DNA of 64,000 nucleotides from positions 1-64,000 of the forward strand of contig JBGAKG010000011.1 in the NCBI GenBank assembly GCA_044224495.1. Direction: 5' to 3'. Source of the DNA: JBGAKG01 sp044224495. Its GTDB lineage: Bacteria; Myxococcota_A; Polyangia; Polyangiales; Polyangiaceae. The position numbers were made by a program, and so were the translations under genes. This document shows, piece by piece, positions 7,994-15,848 of this stretch (the stretch's first letter is position 1; each line of letters opens with the position of its first letter). The notes beneath the pieces are model-generated. The model saw only the letters and a program-made list of their open reading frames with translations. It searched no databases and was not told where the DNA came from.

Positions 7994-8782
7994 TCACGGC
8001 GCAGAAGCGGTGTCACGATTCGCCTCGGAGCGCGCCGTAACCCCGCGATGCTTCGTGAAGATGCCGTCGCGCCAGGCGAGGAGATCCCCATACTTCGCCG
8101 CGAGCTCGTCGTCGGTCCAGGCCGGGCGAAGCCCCTCGGCGATGGGCCACACGTCCGCGGACGCTGGCCGCACGCACTGCAGCGTCGTCGCCGCGACCAC
8201 GTCCGCGTAGGTGAACGTCGCGCCGAGGACGTAGGGAGCTTTGCTCACCGCCTGCCGCAGGCGATCGAGGAACCGGACGATCGGCTCCTTCGCACCATCG
8301 AGCGCATCGAGCGCGTACTTGCGGCGGAAGAACGCCGTCCCCATCTGCGCGCTCGCGAGGGCGCCCGGGAGCGCACGCAGCGGGCCCGGGAGCGACGCCA
8401 TCAGCACGGCCTCGCTCGCAGCGGTCCGCGCGACCACGTACTTGCGCGCGACGATCATCGCGTCCTCGGCGAGGTCGTTCCAGCTCTGGACGTCGCCGCG
8501 GAGCTCGCTCGGGACGAGTTGCGCGCCGCTGCCCCGCGCGTCCGCGTACTCGGCGATCCGGAGCGAGCCCTCGACCACGGTCGCACCGTCGACGAGGATG
8601 GGGACGGTGACCTTGCCGAAGAGCCGCCGCGCGCGGAGGCGCAGGAGCGGCTCGCCGATCATGGGGACGTGCTCGACCCACGCGTAGGAGATCGCGCGGG
8701 CGTCGAGGGCCCACCGCGCGCGCTCGGACCAGGGGGAGTAGTGGAGTCCGACGAGGGTTCGCACGGCCTCTTCTCTTACCAT
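7994..8782 (-). CDS. Glutathione S-transferase-like protein
   Basis: A 262-residue cytoplasmic protein with a thioredoxin-fold N-terminus: LVGLHYSPWSERARWALDA, where Ser17/Ser20 lie at the usual GST active-site region, then VTVPILVDGATVVEGSLRIA, matching the cis-Pro and E-S-x-x-I glutathione site. An all-helical C-terminal half follows (about 95-250). A GTG a few codons downstream (VRTLVGL) is an alternative start. It diverges from the SPOUT methylase gene with only 14 bases between starts, so their promoters must overlap coding sequence. The substrate is unknown. Confidence 0.78.
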   Translation of the reverse strand: MVREEAVRTLVGLHYSPWSERARWALDARAISYAWVEHVPMIGEPLLRLRARRLFGKVTVPILVDGATVVEGSLRIAEYADARGSGAQLVPSELRGDVQSWNDLAEDAMIVARKYVVARTAASEAVLMASLPGPLRALPGALASAQMGTAFFRRKYALDALDGAKEPIVRFLDRLRQAVSKAPYVLGATFTYADVVAATTLQCVRPASADVWPIAEGLRPAWTDDELAAKYGDLLAWRDGIFTKHRGVTARSEANRDTASAP

Positions 8783-8796
8783 GGCATGATGGAGCG

Positions 8797-9318
8797 ATGG
8801 CCCTGGACCCGCCGATCGCCGCCACGCCCGACGAGGTGAAGCGCGCGCTCGCGCCGCTCCGCCACGACGTGTCGATCGCGGTGTTCGCAGCCGGAAACGC
8901 CTTTGCCGTGGGCGCGATCGTCCGGGTGGCGCACAACTTCCTCGCGCGCGAGGTCGTCCTGATCGGGACGGACCCCCACTACGAGAAGGCGTCGATGGGG
9001 ATGGAGAAGTACGAAGACGTCGTCACCGTTCCCGACGAGGCGGCCTTCTTGTCCCATCTTGGTACAAGGAAGCTCTGGGTGCTCGAGAAGGAAGCGGCGC
9101 GGCGGCCGATCACGGCGGTGACCGAGTTCCCGCCGGACGTCGTGCTGCTCTTCGGCAGCGAGCGCTTCGGGGTGCCCGAGTCGCTCCTCGCCCGAGCGGA
9201 CGAGGTGCTGGCGATCGAGACCTTCGGGGTGAACAACTCACTCCCGCTCGCGATCGCGGTGGGGATCACGATGCACGAGTGGGCGCGCCGGAAGTACGCG
9301 CGACCGTTGCTGCGCTAG
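8797..9318 (+). CDS. SPOUT-fold RNA 2'-O-methyltransferase (TrmH/SpoU family)
   Basis: A 173-residue protein with the three SpoU motifs: motif 1 near residues 28-45 (AGNAFAVGAIVRVAHNF), motif 2 LLFGSERFGVPESLL with its conserved Gly-Glu pair, and motif 3 VNNSLPLAIAVGITMHEW forming the knotted SAM pocket. Family members methylate ribose 2'-OH groups in tRNA or rRNA with SAM. It lacks an added substrate-binding domain, so the RNA target cannot be named. It diverges from the GST-like gene and ends 6 bases from the convergent lipoprotein gene. Confidence 0.88.
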   Translation: MALDPPIAATPDEVKRALAPLRHDVSIAVFAAGNAFAVGAIVRVAHNFLAREVVLIGTDPHYEKASMGMEKYEDVVTVPDEAAFLSHLGTRKLWVLEKEAARRPITAVTEFPPDVVLLFGSERFGVPESLLARADEVLAIETFGVNNSLPLAIAVGITMHEWARRKYARPLLR

Positions 9319-9324
9319 CGACCT

Positions 9325-9597
9325 TCAGTCCTTCGTCTTCTTCGCGATGCCGAAGAGCTTCTGGCGGGAAGACTGGGTGGCGACGTTGGGCTTGTCGGCG
9401 GTGCGGGGCGTCGGAGCGGTGACCGGCTTCGGGGTTTCGTCCTCTTGCTTGCCGTCGAAGCTCATCTCCACGTACTCGGAGGGCTGGTAGGCGCTCTGGT
9501 CGTGCGCGATCGGCGCCTTCGGCGCGGGTTCGCTGGCGCAGGCCCCGAGGAGGAGCGAGCCGAGAGCAAGGGCGGCGAAGGTGGGGAGGTTGCGCAT
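9325..9597 (-). CDS. Small putative lipoprotein
   Basis: A 90-residue protein with signal sequence MRNLPTFAALALGSLLLGAC, lipobox LLGAC (Cys20). The mature part is Pro/Lys-rich and low in complexity, ending KKTKD. No domain is recognised. It is the third gene of a minus-strand run after the S41 peptidase and the CBM-like lipoprotein, starting 18 bases after the latter ends. Confidence 0.65.
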   Translation of the reverse strand: MRNLPTFAALALGSLLLGACASEPAPKAPIAHDQSAYQPSEYVEMSFDGKQEDETPKPVTAPTPRTADKPNVATQSSRQKLFGIAKKTKD

Positions 9598-9615
9598 GAT
9601 GTAGGCGTAGGTACG

Positions 9616-10398
9616 CTATTCCGTTCCAGGGGGCAAGAGCGATTTGGGGAGAGCTTCCACGTTCGGGTGCTTCGGGATGCCGAAGATTCGGTGCTCGCGG
9701 AGCCAGGCGAGGTTCTTCCGTGCTTCCAGCACGAAGTCGGCCGGCGGCGGCTCCCCCGTCGAGAGGACGTACTGGCCGTCGATCGGCAGCGCGATCGCGT
9801 CGTCGACGATGATGCCTGCGTCCGCCTTGGTCGAGACGTAGAGGACGGGTTGGAGGTTGGCGAACCCCTTCATCGTGCCGCGGTAGGTGCACCAGCCCGT
9901 CGCGTCGGGCGTGGGCGCCGCGGGCTGGAGCGAGGACTGCCCGCCCTGCTGCGACTGGTCGAAGATCGCAATCGTCGCGTCCGTGCACTTCCCGGTGGTG
10001 CCCTTGACCTTGATCGAGACGTCGACCGAGCCCGTCGGCGGGGTCGCGATGTAACCGACCATCGATCCCGACTTGGCCAGCGACGCGCAGCGCACGCCCG
10101 ACCAGCATTGCCCGCCCGTCGCGTAGTTGAGCGTCGCCTGACCGTTGTTGCCGAAGGCGACCCACGGCATCTGCCCGGAGCGACCGGTGAGCTCGAAGTC
10201 ACCGTCGGCGAACAGGTTGGTCGTGACCTGCATGTGGCCGAGCGGGTTGCGGTAGCCGACGGTGCGCACCGGGCCCTTGTCGTTGGTCGTGGAGATCGGC
10301 GGCGTCGAGGCCGCGATCGGCTTCGGCTCGGGGTCCGAGCCACACGCGAGCACCAGCGTCGCGAGCGGGGCGAGGAGGAGAAGGCGGAGCGTGCTCAT
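9616..10398 (-). CDS. Lipoprotein with carbohydrate-binding-like beta-sandwich
   Basis: A 260-residue protein starting MSTLRLLLLAPLATLVLACG, a clear lipoprotein signal with Cys19. I chose the ATG at 10398 over one nine codons upstream because it begins the signal peptide and overlaps the previous stop as ATGA (10395-10398). The mature part has NLFADGDFE followed by W, a pattern typical of CBM4/9-type beta-sandwiches. Paired cysteines (GQCWSGVRC, GKC, GWC) suggest disulfides. Translational coupling to the S41 peptidase implies a shared role at the cell surface. The ligand is unknown. Confidence 0.72.
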   Translation of the reverse strand: MSTLRLLLLAPLATLVLACGSDPEPKPIAASTPPISTTNDKGPVRTVGYRNPLGHMQVTTNLFADGDFELTGRSGQMPWVAFGNNGQATLNYATGGQCWSGVRCASLAKSGSMVGYIATPPTGSVDVSIKVKGTTGKCTDATIAIFDQSQQGGQSSLQPAAPTPDATGWCTYRGTMKGFANLQPVLYVSTKADAGIIVDDAIALPIDGQYVLSTGEPPPADFVLEARKNLAWLREHRIFGIPKHPNVEALPKSLLPPGTE

Positions 10399-12395
10399 TT
10401 GCACCCCGTGCAGGTGCGGATCCACTCGAGCGCGCGGAGGTACGCGGTGTCGCGGCCCTGCACCAAGTCGGATTGTTTCGGCACCACCTCTTCCGTCGGG
10501 ACGACGCCGCGCCCGATCCGTGTGTTGCCGTCGGGCTCGACGAGATCACCGCTCGCGAGCCGCCAGGCGAGCTGCCCGTAGTAGTCGAACTCGATGTAGG
10601 ACGAGAACGCGCCTGCCGTCTGGCGACCGAACACGCGAACGTTGTTCAAGCCCACCATGCCGAGCGGGAACCAGTCGCTCGCGCTGCCGTCGCGCGCGAT
10701 GAGGAGCGCGGTCGGCATGTTGGTGTTGCGCGCTTGGACGTCGCCCACTTTGTAGGGCTCCTCGTTGACGAAGAGCTTGTAGAGCGCTTGTCCCTCGGTC
10801 GCGCCGAACGGATCGTCGTAGAGCGTCGTCGTGAGGTGGAAGCCGCCCCACGCCGCGAGCGTCGCCGGCTGGCGGAAGAGGCGCGTCAGGTACTCGGCGG
10901 CAGGCTCGACGCCGCCGTTGCCGAGCCGGTGGTCGAGCACGACGCCCTTCGCCTTCGCGCGAAACTCGTCCATCCCCTCGGCGTAAGGGTTGTTCTGCTG
11001 GTCGAGGTACACGTCGTTCCAGACCATCCCGTAGAGGTCCTCGCCGGACTGGCTGTCGGCGAGCAGCCCGTGGAACGGCCCGTTGTACGAGTCGTGGATC
11101 GCGGGGTCGGGGCCGCCGCTCGCGAAGTGGTAGCCGGGGCGGTGATCGCAGTAGGGCTGCGGCGCGTTGCCGTCGGGCAAGCTCGCCACCGAGATCGTCT
11201 CCGGCGCACCACACGTCGCGCCGTTGCAGCGCACGATCGTGAAGTTGTCGGCGAAGCGGCGGATCAGGCCGCTCATGCGCTCGACGGGCTCGGCGTTCGT
11301 GCCGGGGTCGTTCGCGCGCCACATGTTCCAGTCGCTACCCTCGAGGGTCTCGGCGAACGCGATCGGGTGCATGCCGTTGACGGCGACGAGCCGATCGCCG
11401 GGCTTGAGCCCGGAGTTCTTCTGCGTGCCGACGTGCGAGACGAGCACGTCGAAGTACTTCGGGTCCTTCGGCGCGACGCCATGCGAGAGATCGGCGTCGC
11501 CCTCGACGAAGCAGATCGGCAGCGCGCCGCGGCCGCCCGCGAACGACGGACCGTTCATCGTGGTGTGCCAGTCGCGGAGCTGGCGGATCGCCATCACGAC
11601 GCCGTTCCAGAACTCCCAACCGCTCCCGGCATCGCGCGCGCGCGCGAGCGTCGCCAGTGCCACCGGCAACCGGTTCTGGCGCGTGTAGCGACCGCCGAAG
11701 AAGAACCGGAGCCGGTTCTGGAAGTACGCGACGACGTCCGCGCGATCGCGCGCGGGCGGGAGCGGCGGGAGCGCGAGGTTCCCGTCGCGGCACCAACCCG
11801 CGATGCACTGCTCGTTGGCGCGACACGCCGAGTCGACCGGGGGCGTGCAGGCGGCGAGCTTGCCGAATTTGCCGTCGGGCACGAGCTCGAACGCATCGAC
11901 GTCGACGCCGCTCCCGAAGATCGTGAGCGTCCCCGTCGCGCCGCGCGACCCTTCCACCGAGAACGGTGCGGTCGCGAGCTCGTACCACCCGTCGCTCGTG
12001 ACGAGCCCGGTCGGGAAGAACCGCGCGTAGAAGCCCGGCGAGCCGCCGTCCGCGGGGTACGAGACGTTCACCGACGCGATCGCGCGGTTCTTCCGCGCGA
12101 ACATGCGCCCGCGATACGAGCCATCCACCTTCGGAAAGGCGACGGGCATCGAGAACTGATCCTGCTGCGAGTCGACGTTGCCGTAGCTCGCGCCGTCGAT
12201 CGCGTCGTCGCCGGAGACGATCTTCATCGCCTTCTGCGCGCGCTGCGCCGTGAACGTCTCGCGGACGAGGGCGCCGTCGTCGAAGCGAAAGCGGCCGTTC
12301 TCGTCGAACGAGCCGGCGTGCGCATCGACCGCGAGCGTGGCGAACGCAGCGGCGACGAGCATGCTCGCGGTGGAGGAAGAAAGCGTGCGCAGCAT
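10395..12395 (-). CDS. Exported S41-family peptidase (C-terminal processing protease type) with PDZ-like region
   Basis: A 666-residue protein beginning MLRTLSSSTASMLVAAAF, a signal peptide cleaved near AHAGS. A longer frame upstream is non-coding extension. A Cys-containing region near residues 155-180 is followed by a PDZ-like stretch (SGLKPGDRLVAVNGMHP) and the S41 core: LDHRLGNGG, the GSASDW nucleophile motif and VFGRQTAGAF. In typical CtpA enzymes a catalytic Lys follows in GEKTxGKG; here the matching position is Arg/Gln, so activity may be tricorn-like or lost. It is the first gene of a three-gene operon and diverges from the Flp-like gene with a 165-base gap that shows no clear promoter. 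Confidence 0.75.
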   Translation of the reverse strand: MLRTLSSSTASMLVAAAFATLAVDAHAGSFDENGRFRFDDGALVRETFTAQRAQKAMKIVSGDDAIDGASYGNVDSQQDQFSMPVAFPKVDGSYRGRMFARKNRAIASVNVSYPADGGSPGFYARFFPTGLVTSDGWYELATAPFSVEGSRGATGTLTIFGSGVDVDAFELVPDGKFGKLAACTPPVDSACRANEQCIAGWCRDGNLALPPLPPARDRADVVAYFQNRLRFFFGGRYTRQNRLPVALATLARARDAGSGWEFWNGVVMAIRQLRDWHTTMNGPSFAGGRGALPICFVEGDADLSHGVAPKDPKYFDVLVSHVGTQKNSGLKPGDRLVAVNGMHPIAFAETLEGSDWNMWRANDPGTNAEPVERMSGLIRRFADNFTIVRCNGATCGAPETISVASLPDGNAPQPYCDHRPGYHFASGGPDPAIHDSYNGPFHGLLADSQSGEDLYGMVWNDVYLDQQNNPYAEGMDEFRAKAKGVVLDHRLGNGGVEPAAEYLTRLFRQPATLAAWGGFHLTTTLYDDPFGATEGQALYKLFVNEEPYKVGDVQARNTNMPTALLIARDGSASDWFPLGMVGLNNVRVFGRQTAGAFSSYIEFDYYGQLAWRLASGDLVEPDGNTRIGRGVVPTEEVVPKQSDLVQGRDTAYLRALEWIRTCTGCK

Positions 12396-12560
12396 GACGA
12401 TTCGCTCTGATGCATGAAAGCACGCCCGCGCGCGCGAGCGGAGCGATTCCGTTCCGTTCGCGTTCTCGCCAGCACGGGCGAAAAAGTCCTGTCCGGTCGA
12501 ACCGAGCTCGATCGTGAAACTCCAACCGGCCGGTGCGCGGTGCACTACGATGACCTGGAG

Positions 12561-13094
12561 ATGCGCCGTACGAGACACGTCACGAGGTCCCTCCGCGGGG
12601 CGACGAAGGTCGAGTACGCGATCCTCCTCTTTCTGCTCCTCATTCTGGCCGCGATCGTCTTCAAGGTCGTGGGCAGCAAGGTCGGGCACGCCGGCAACGA
12701 GACCGTCCAGCGGTTCGACGGCAAGGGCGGCGACGGCAAGGGCGGCGACGGCAAGGGCGGCGACGGCAAAGGCGGCAAAGCGGGCGCGGCCGGGAGCGCC
12801 GGCGGCGCGGCCAGCGCGGGCGGAACCACGGGACCGCAGGTCGTGGCCGCCAACGGCGGTGGGGCTGGCGGCGCGGGCGGCGGGGCGGGCGGAAACGCCG
12901 GCTCCGGCGGCGGCGGCTCCGGTGGTGGCGGTGGGGGGACGGGAGCGGGCAACGGCAGTGTCGAGACCAACGACGCCCCCGCCGAAGAGGGCGGCAGCCA
13001 CTTCCCGTTGATGAAGATCCTGGCGGGCCTCTTCGTCACCCTCTTCGCGGCGGCGGCGTTTTTCGCCTTTCGCAAGGGCAAGGGCTCGTCATAG
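12561..13094 (+). CDS. Flp-pilin-like N-terminus fused to Gly-rich linker and C-terminal TM
   Basis: A 177-residue protein. The ATG at 12561 is chosen because GGAG precedes it and TKVEYAILLFLLLILAAIVF follows, which resembles Flp/type IVb pilins (basic leader, Glu, long hydrophobic helix). Residues 50-145 are almost pure Gly/Ala/Ser, beginning with GKGGD repeats. A second hydrophobic helix (about 151-168) and a basic RKGKGSS tail close the protein. Flp pilins lack such a linker and second TM, so this is not a standard pilin; it could be a two-pass membrane protein with a flexible loop. No tad genes are nearby. The role is unknown. Confidence 0.65.
   Translation: MRRTRHVTRSLRGATKVEYAILLFLLLILAAIVFKVVGSKVGHAGNETVQRFDGKGGDGKGGDGKGGDGKGGKAGAAGSAGGAASAGGTTGPQVVAANGGGAGGAGGGAGGNAGSGGGGSGGGGGGTGAGNGSVETNDAPAEEGGSHFPLMKILAGLFVTLFAAAAFFAFRKGKGSS
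12720..12779 (+). repeat. 15-bp tandem repeat encoding Gly-Lys-Gly-Gly-Asp
   Basis: Three exact copies of GGCAAGGGCGGCGAC (12720-12734, 12735-12749, 12750-12764) and a diverged fourth (12765-12779) lie within the Flp-like gene. The period keeps the reading frame, so copy number could vary the linker length. Confidence 0.9.
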
Positions 13095-13104
13095 GGTCCA
13101 TCCC

Positions 13105-13521
13105 ATGGCAACCGAAGCACTGGTCAAGCGGGTGAAGGAGATCCTTGCGGTCGCGAAGTCGGGCAAGGTCGACGACGCGTACAAGGCGTACGCCGAGATG
13201 TTCCTCAGCGCCGAGTTCCGCAGCTACCCGATGGACGAGCAGCGCCACGCGATCAAGCTCGTCGTCAACGCGAAGGTTCCGCCGAACAACCCGACGAAGA
13301 TGCAGATCGAGGCGTACCGCGCCGCGATGCCGGCGCTCCAGGAGATGCTGGGGGCGATGGGTGACCCGCACGACTTCGAGCTCCTCGGGATCTGCAACGT
13401 CTTCATCGGCGAGGACAAGACGGCGGCCGAGCTGTTCCGGACCGGGCTCCGCCTGGAGCGCGAGCGCAATCCGCAGTCCGATCTGTGCGGATCCCTCATG
13501 AAGTGGGTCGCCGCCGTCTGA
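13105..13521 (+). CDS. Conserved-looking helical protein of unknown function
   Basis: A 138-residue soluble protein without signal or TM, predicted to be mostly helical (VKRVKEILAVAKSGKVDDAYKAYAEMF and later FLxAELFRTGLRLERE). The spacing of small and aromatic residues is TPR-like, but no family can be named. The start ATG is 10 bases after the Flp-like stop, so the two may be co-transcribed. A very strong hairpin begins 12 bases after its stop. Confidence 0.75.
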   Translation: MATEALVKRVKEILAVAKSGKVDDAYKAYAEMFLSAEFRSYPMDEQRHAIKLVVNAKVPPNNPTKMQIEAYRAAMPALQEMLGAMGDPHDFELLGICNVFIGEDKTAAELFRTGLRLERERNPQSDLCGSLMKWVAAV

Positions 13522-13532
13522 TGTGGAACACT

Positions 13533-13586
13533 GGAGGGGTCGCGGAATGCTCCCGCTGAATCGGGGGTTTTCCAGGCGACCCCTCC
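13533..13586 (+). promoter_or_regulatory. Long hairpin ending 4 bases before the htrA-like start codon
   Basis: Bases 13533-13543 pair perfectly with 13576-13586 (GGAGGGGTCGC / GCGACCCCTCC). Inside, GGAA 13544-13547 pairs with TTCC 13570-13573, and 13550-13555 pairs with 13562-13567 around a 6-base loop: about 21 pairs in 54 nt. It occupies the ribosome-binding region of the protease gene that starts at 13591. It also lies just after the stop of the upstream gene but has no T run. It could be a translational switch or an unusual terminator; which one is inference. Confidence 0.6.
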
Positions 13587-13590
13587 GACC

Positions 13591-14997
13591 ATGCTGCACC
13601 TCCGAATTCTTCGCCTCGCCCCGCTGAGTCTCCTCCTCGTCCCGAGCCTCGCGCTCGCCCAGGGGACGCCACCCGTCGTCGTCGCGCAGCCGCGCCCGCC
13701 GGTCGTCGTCGCGCAGCCGCCGCCGCCTCCCATGACGGTGTCCACCGTCGAGGCGCGGCGTCTCTCGGACGCGTTCGTCGCCGTCGCCGAGCGCGTGAGC
13801 CCGGCCGTCGTCCAGATCGACGTGACCTCGCGCGACGAAGACGACGGGGGCAGCGTCGCGCGCCTCCTCAACGGCGGCGACTCACCGATCCAGAAGGAGC
13901 TCGGCTCCGGGGTGGTCTTCACGCCCGACGGCGCCATCCTCACCAACAACCACGTCATCGACAACGCGCTCTCGATCAACGTGCGCTTCCGTGACGGGCG
14001 CTACCTGGCGGCCAAGCTCGTCGGGCGCGATCCGCAGACGGACCTCGCGGTGGTGAAGGTCGACGCGCAAGGGCTCGTCGCCGCGCGCTTCGCCGACTCG
14101 GACGCGGCGAAGGTCGGCGAGTGGGTCGTCGCGATCGGGTCGCCGTACGGGCTCAACTACACCGTCACCTCCGGTGTGGTCAGCGCGAAGGGCCGCGGTG
14201 GGCTCGGCATGAACCCGATCGAGGACTATCTCCAGACCGATGCGAGCATCAACCCCGGCAACTCCGGCGGGCCGCTCTGCAACCTCGACGGCGCCGTGGT
14301 CGGCATCAACACCATGATCGTCGGGCGCGGCACCGGCATCGGCTTCGCGGTGCCGTCGAACATGGCGCGGCGCGTGGCCGATCAGATCCTGAAGACCGGC
14401 CACGTCGAGCGCGCGTGGATCGGCGTCAGCACCCAGGACCTCACGCCCGATCTCGCCGCCGCGATGAAGCTCGACCCGCGCGCGGGCGCGCTCGTCAACA
14501 ACGTCGGCGATGGAACGCCCGCGCAGAAGGCGATGATCAAAGCGGGCGACGTGATCGCGAGCGTGGCGGGCAAGCCCGTCCACGACAGCCACGACCTCGT
14601 GCGCGAGATCCTCGCGAACGACGTCGGGAAGCAGATCCAGCTCGAGGTCGTGCGCGAGGGGAAGCACTACGCCACGGGGATCACGCTCGCCGCACGCCCC
14701 GAGCCGGCGGTGGCCCCGCTCCCGGTGCAGCAGGCGGGCGTGCCGCAGTCGGGGCTCGGGCTCGCCGTGCGCGACGTGAGCAACTCCGGCAAGTCCGCGG
14801 CCCAGGTGTCGAACGTGGCCCCCGGCTCCGCCGCGGATCGCGCGGGGCTCAAGGTGGGCGACGTCATCGTCGAGGTGGATGGCCTCGCCGACCCGAGCGC
14901 GATCAAGGTCCAGGAAGCGGCCGCGGACGGAGTGCTCGTCATGCGGATCCGGCGGGGCTCGAACGGCTACTACTACGCCGCCGTCAAGAAGCAGTGA
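13591..14997 (+). CDS. HtrA/DegP-type periplasmic serine protease
   Basis: A 468-residue trypsin-fold protease for periplasmic protein quality control. The signal peptide ends near ALAQG (residue 25) and a Pro/Val-rich linker follows. The catalytic triad is His121 (LTNNHVID), Asp151 (DPQTDLAVVKV) and Ser225 (NPGNSGGPL). Two PDZ domains follow, around 265-350 (IGVSTQDL, IKAGDVIASVAGKPV) and 375-460 (VAPGSAADRAGLKVGDVIVEV). Standard DegP/DegQ layout and length. The start ATG lies directly behind the hairpin at 13533-13586, so expression may be controlled at translation. The neighbouring lipoprotein begins 35 bases after its stop. Confidence 0.93.
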   Translation: MLHLRILRLAPLSLLLVPSLALAQGTPPVVVAQPRPPVVVAQPPPPPMTVSTVEARRLSDAFVAVAERVSPAVVQIDVTSRDEDDGGSVARLLNGGDSPIQKELGSGVVFTPDGAILTNNHVIDNALSINVRFRDGRYLAAKLVGRDPQTDLAVVKVDAQGLVAARFADSDAAKVGEWVVAIGSPYGLNYTVTSGVVSAKGRGGLGMNPIEDYLQTDASINPGNSGGPLCNLDGAVVGINTMIVGRGTGIGFAVPSNMARRVADQILKTGHVERAWIGVSTQDLTPDLAAAMKLDPRAGALVNNVGDGTPAQKAMIKAGDVIASVAGKPVHDSHDLVREILANDVGKQIQLEVVREGKHYATGITLAARPEPAVAPLPVQQAGVPQSGLGLAVRDVSNSGKSAAQVSNVAPGSAADRAGLKVGDVIVEVDGLADPSAIKVQEAAADGVLVMRIRRGSNGYYYAAVKKQ

Positions 14998-15032
14998 CCG
15001 CGCCGCGGTTGGGGTATGCTCCAGGTGCGCAG

Positions 15033-15767
15033 ATGAAAGCACGCTGGATTCTCCCCCTCTTCTTGGTTCTTGGAATCGCTGGCGCGGCTTGCCGCAAGCG
15101 GCCCCCCCGCCCCGCCGGCACGTACGACTACTGGACCGGTCAGCCGATGGGCACGGCGACGTACGCCGCGACCGGTACCGAGACGGGTCCGACCGGCACC
15201 GCACCGCCGCCGACGTCGACGACCCCCGCCCCCGTCTACACGGCCACGCCGCCGTCGGACGCGGACCGCGCCGCCGCGCGCGACCTCTTCACGCAGGGCG
15301 CCACGCTCCAGCAGCAGAACAAGCCGGGCGAAGCTCTCGACGCGTTCGCCCGCTCGATGAGCGTCTACCCCGCGCCGACCACGGCGTTCCGCATCGCGCA
15401 GTGCAAGGCGATGCTCGGGCGTCTGGTCGAGGCTTCGGAGGGCTACCGCGCCATCATCAACGCGCAGATGCCCGCCGGCTCGCCGCCCGCCTACATGGAG
15501 TCGCAGAAGGCTTCGGCCGACGAGCTCGCGAAGCTCGAGCCGCGCATCCCCAAGGCGCGCATCATCGTCGTCCCCGATCGCGCAGCGGGCCTCACCCTCG
15601 CGGTCGACGGGCGCCCGATCAACACGGCCCTCGTCGGCGTGCCCCGCCCGACGGATCCGGGGGCGCACCGCATCACCGCGAGCGCGTCCGGCTACGCCCC
15701 GGTCGAGGTCACCTTCGAGCTTCGCGAACAAGAGCAGAAGGACGTCCAAGTCGTCCTCCGGCGCTGA
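15033..15767 (+). CDS. Lipoprotein with TPR-like region and PEGA-like C-terminus
   Basis: A 244-residue protein beginning MKARWILPLFLVLGIAGAAC, a lipoprotein signal with Cys20. A Pro/Thr-rich linker (about 30-70) leads to a helical repeat region (RAAARDLFTQGATLQQQNKPG, later FRIAQCKAMLGRLVEASEGY) like tetratricopeptide repeats. The C-terminal 70 residues (AGLTLAVDGRPI, VPRPTDPGAHRITASASGY, FELREQEQKDVQVVL) follow the PEGA-domain pattern. This combination is common in surface lipoproteins of Myxococcota. It may share a transcript with the HtrA gene. The partner is unknown. Confidence 0.75.
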   Translation: MKARWILPLFLVLGIAGAACRKRPPRPAGTYDYWTGQPMGTATYAATGTETGPTGTAPPPTSTTPAPVYTATPPSDADRAAARDLFTQGATLQQQNKPGEALDAFARSMSVYPAPTTAFRIAQCKAMLGRLVEASEGYRAIINAQMPAGSPPAYMESQKASADELAKLEPRIPKARIIVVPDRAAGLTLAVDGRPINTALVGVPRPTDPGAHRITASASGYAPVEVTFELREQEQKDVQVVLRR

Positions 15768-15848
15768 TCGCGACCACCCGACTCCCGAAGGCGACCGTTC
15801 GGCGAACGGACCGTTGCCGACGGCGGGAACGGCGCTACGTGTGAAGGA

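Noticed and set aside
12414..12560. Earlier start for the Flp-like protein
   Set aside because: The added 49 residues are Arg-rich and break the membrane-targeting start; GGAG precedes the ATG at 12561.
10395..13001. Extended form of the S41 peptidase gene reaching into 12396-13001
   Set aside because: The extension overlaps the Flp-like gene on the other strand and precedes a clear signal peptide starting at 12395.
13533..13590. tRNA-like element (long stem followed by ACC then A)
   Set aside because: It is only about 58 bases and lacks a T arm (GTTCGA) and anticodon arm; a plain hairpin fits better.
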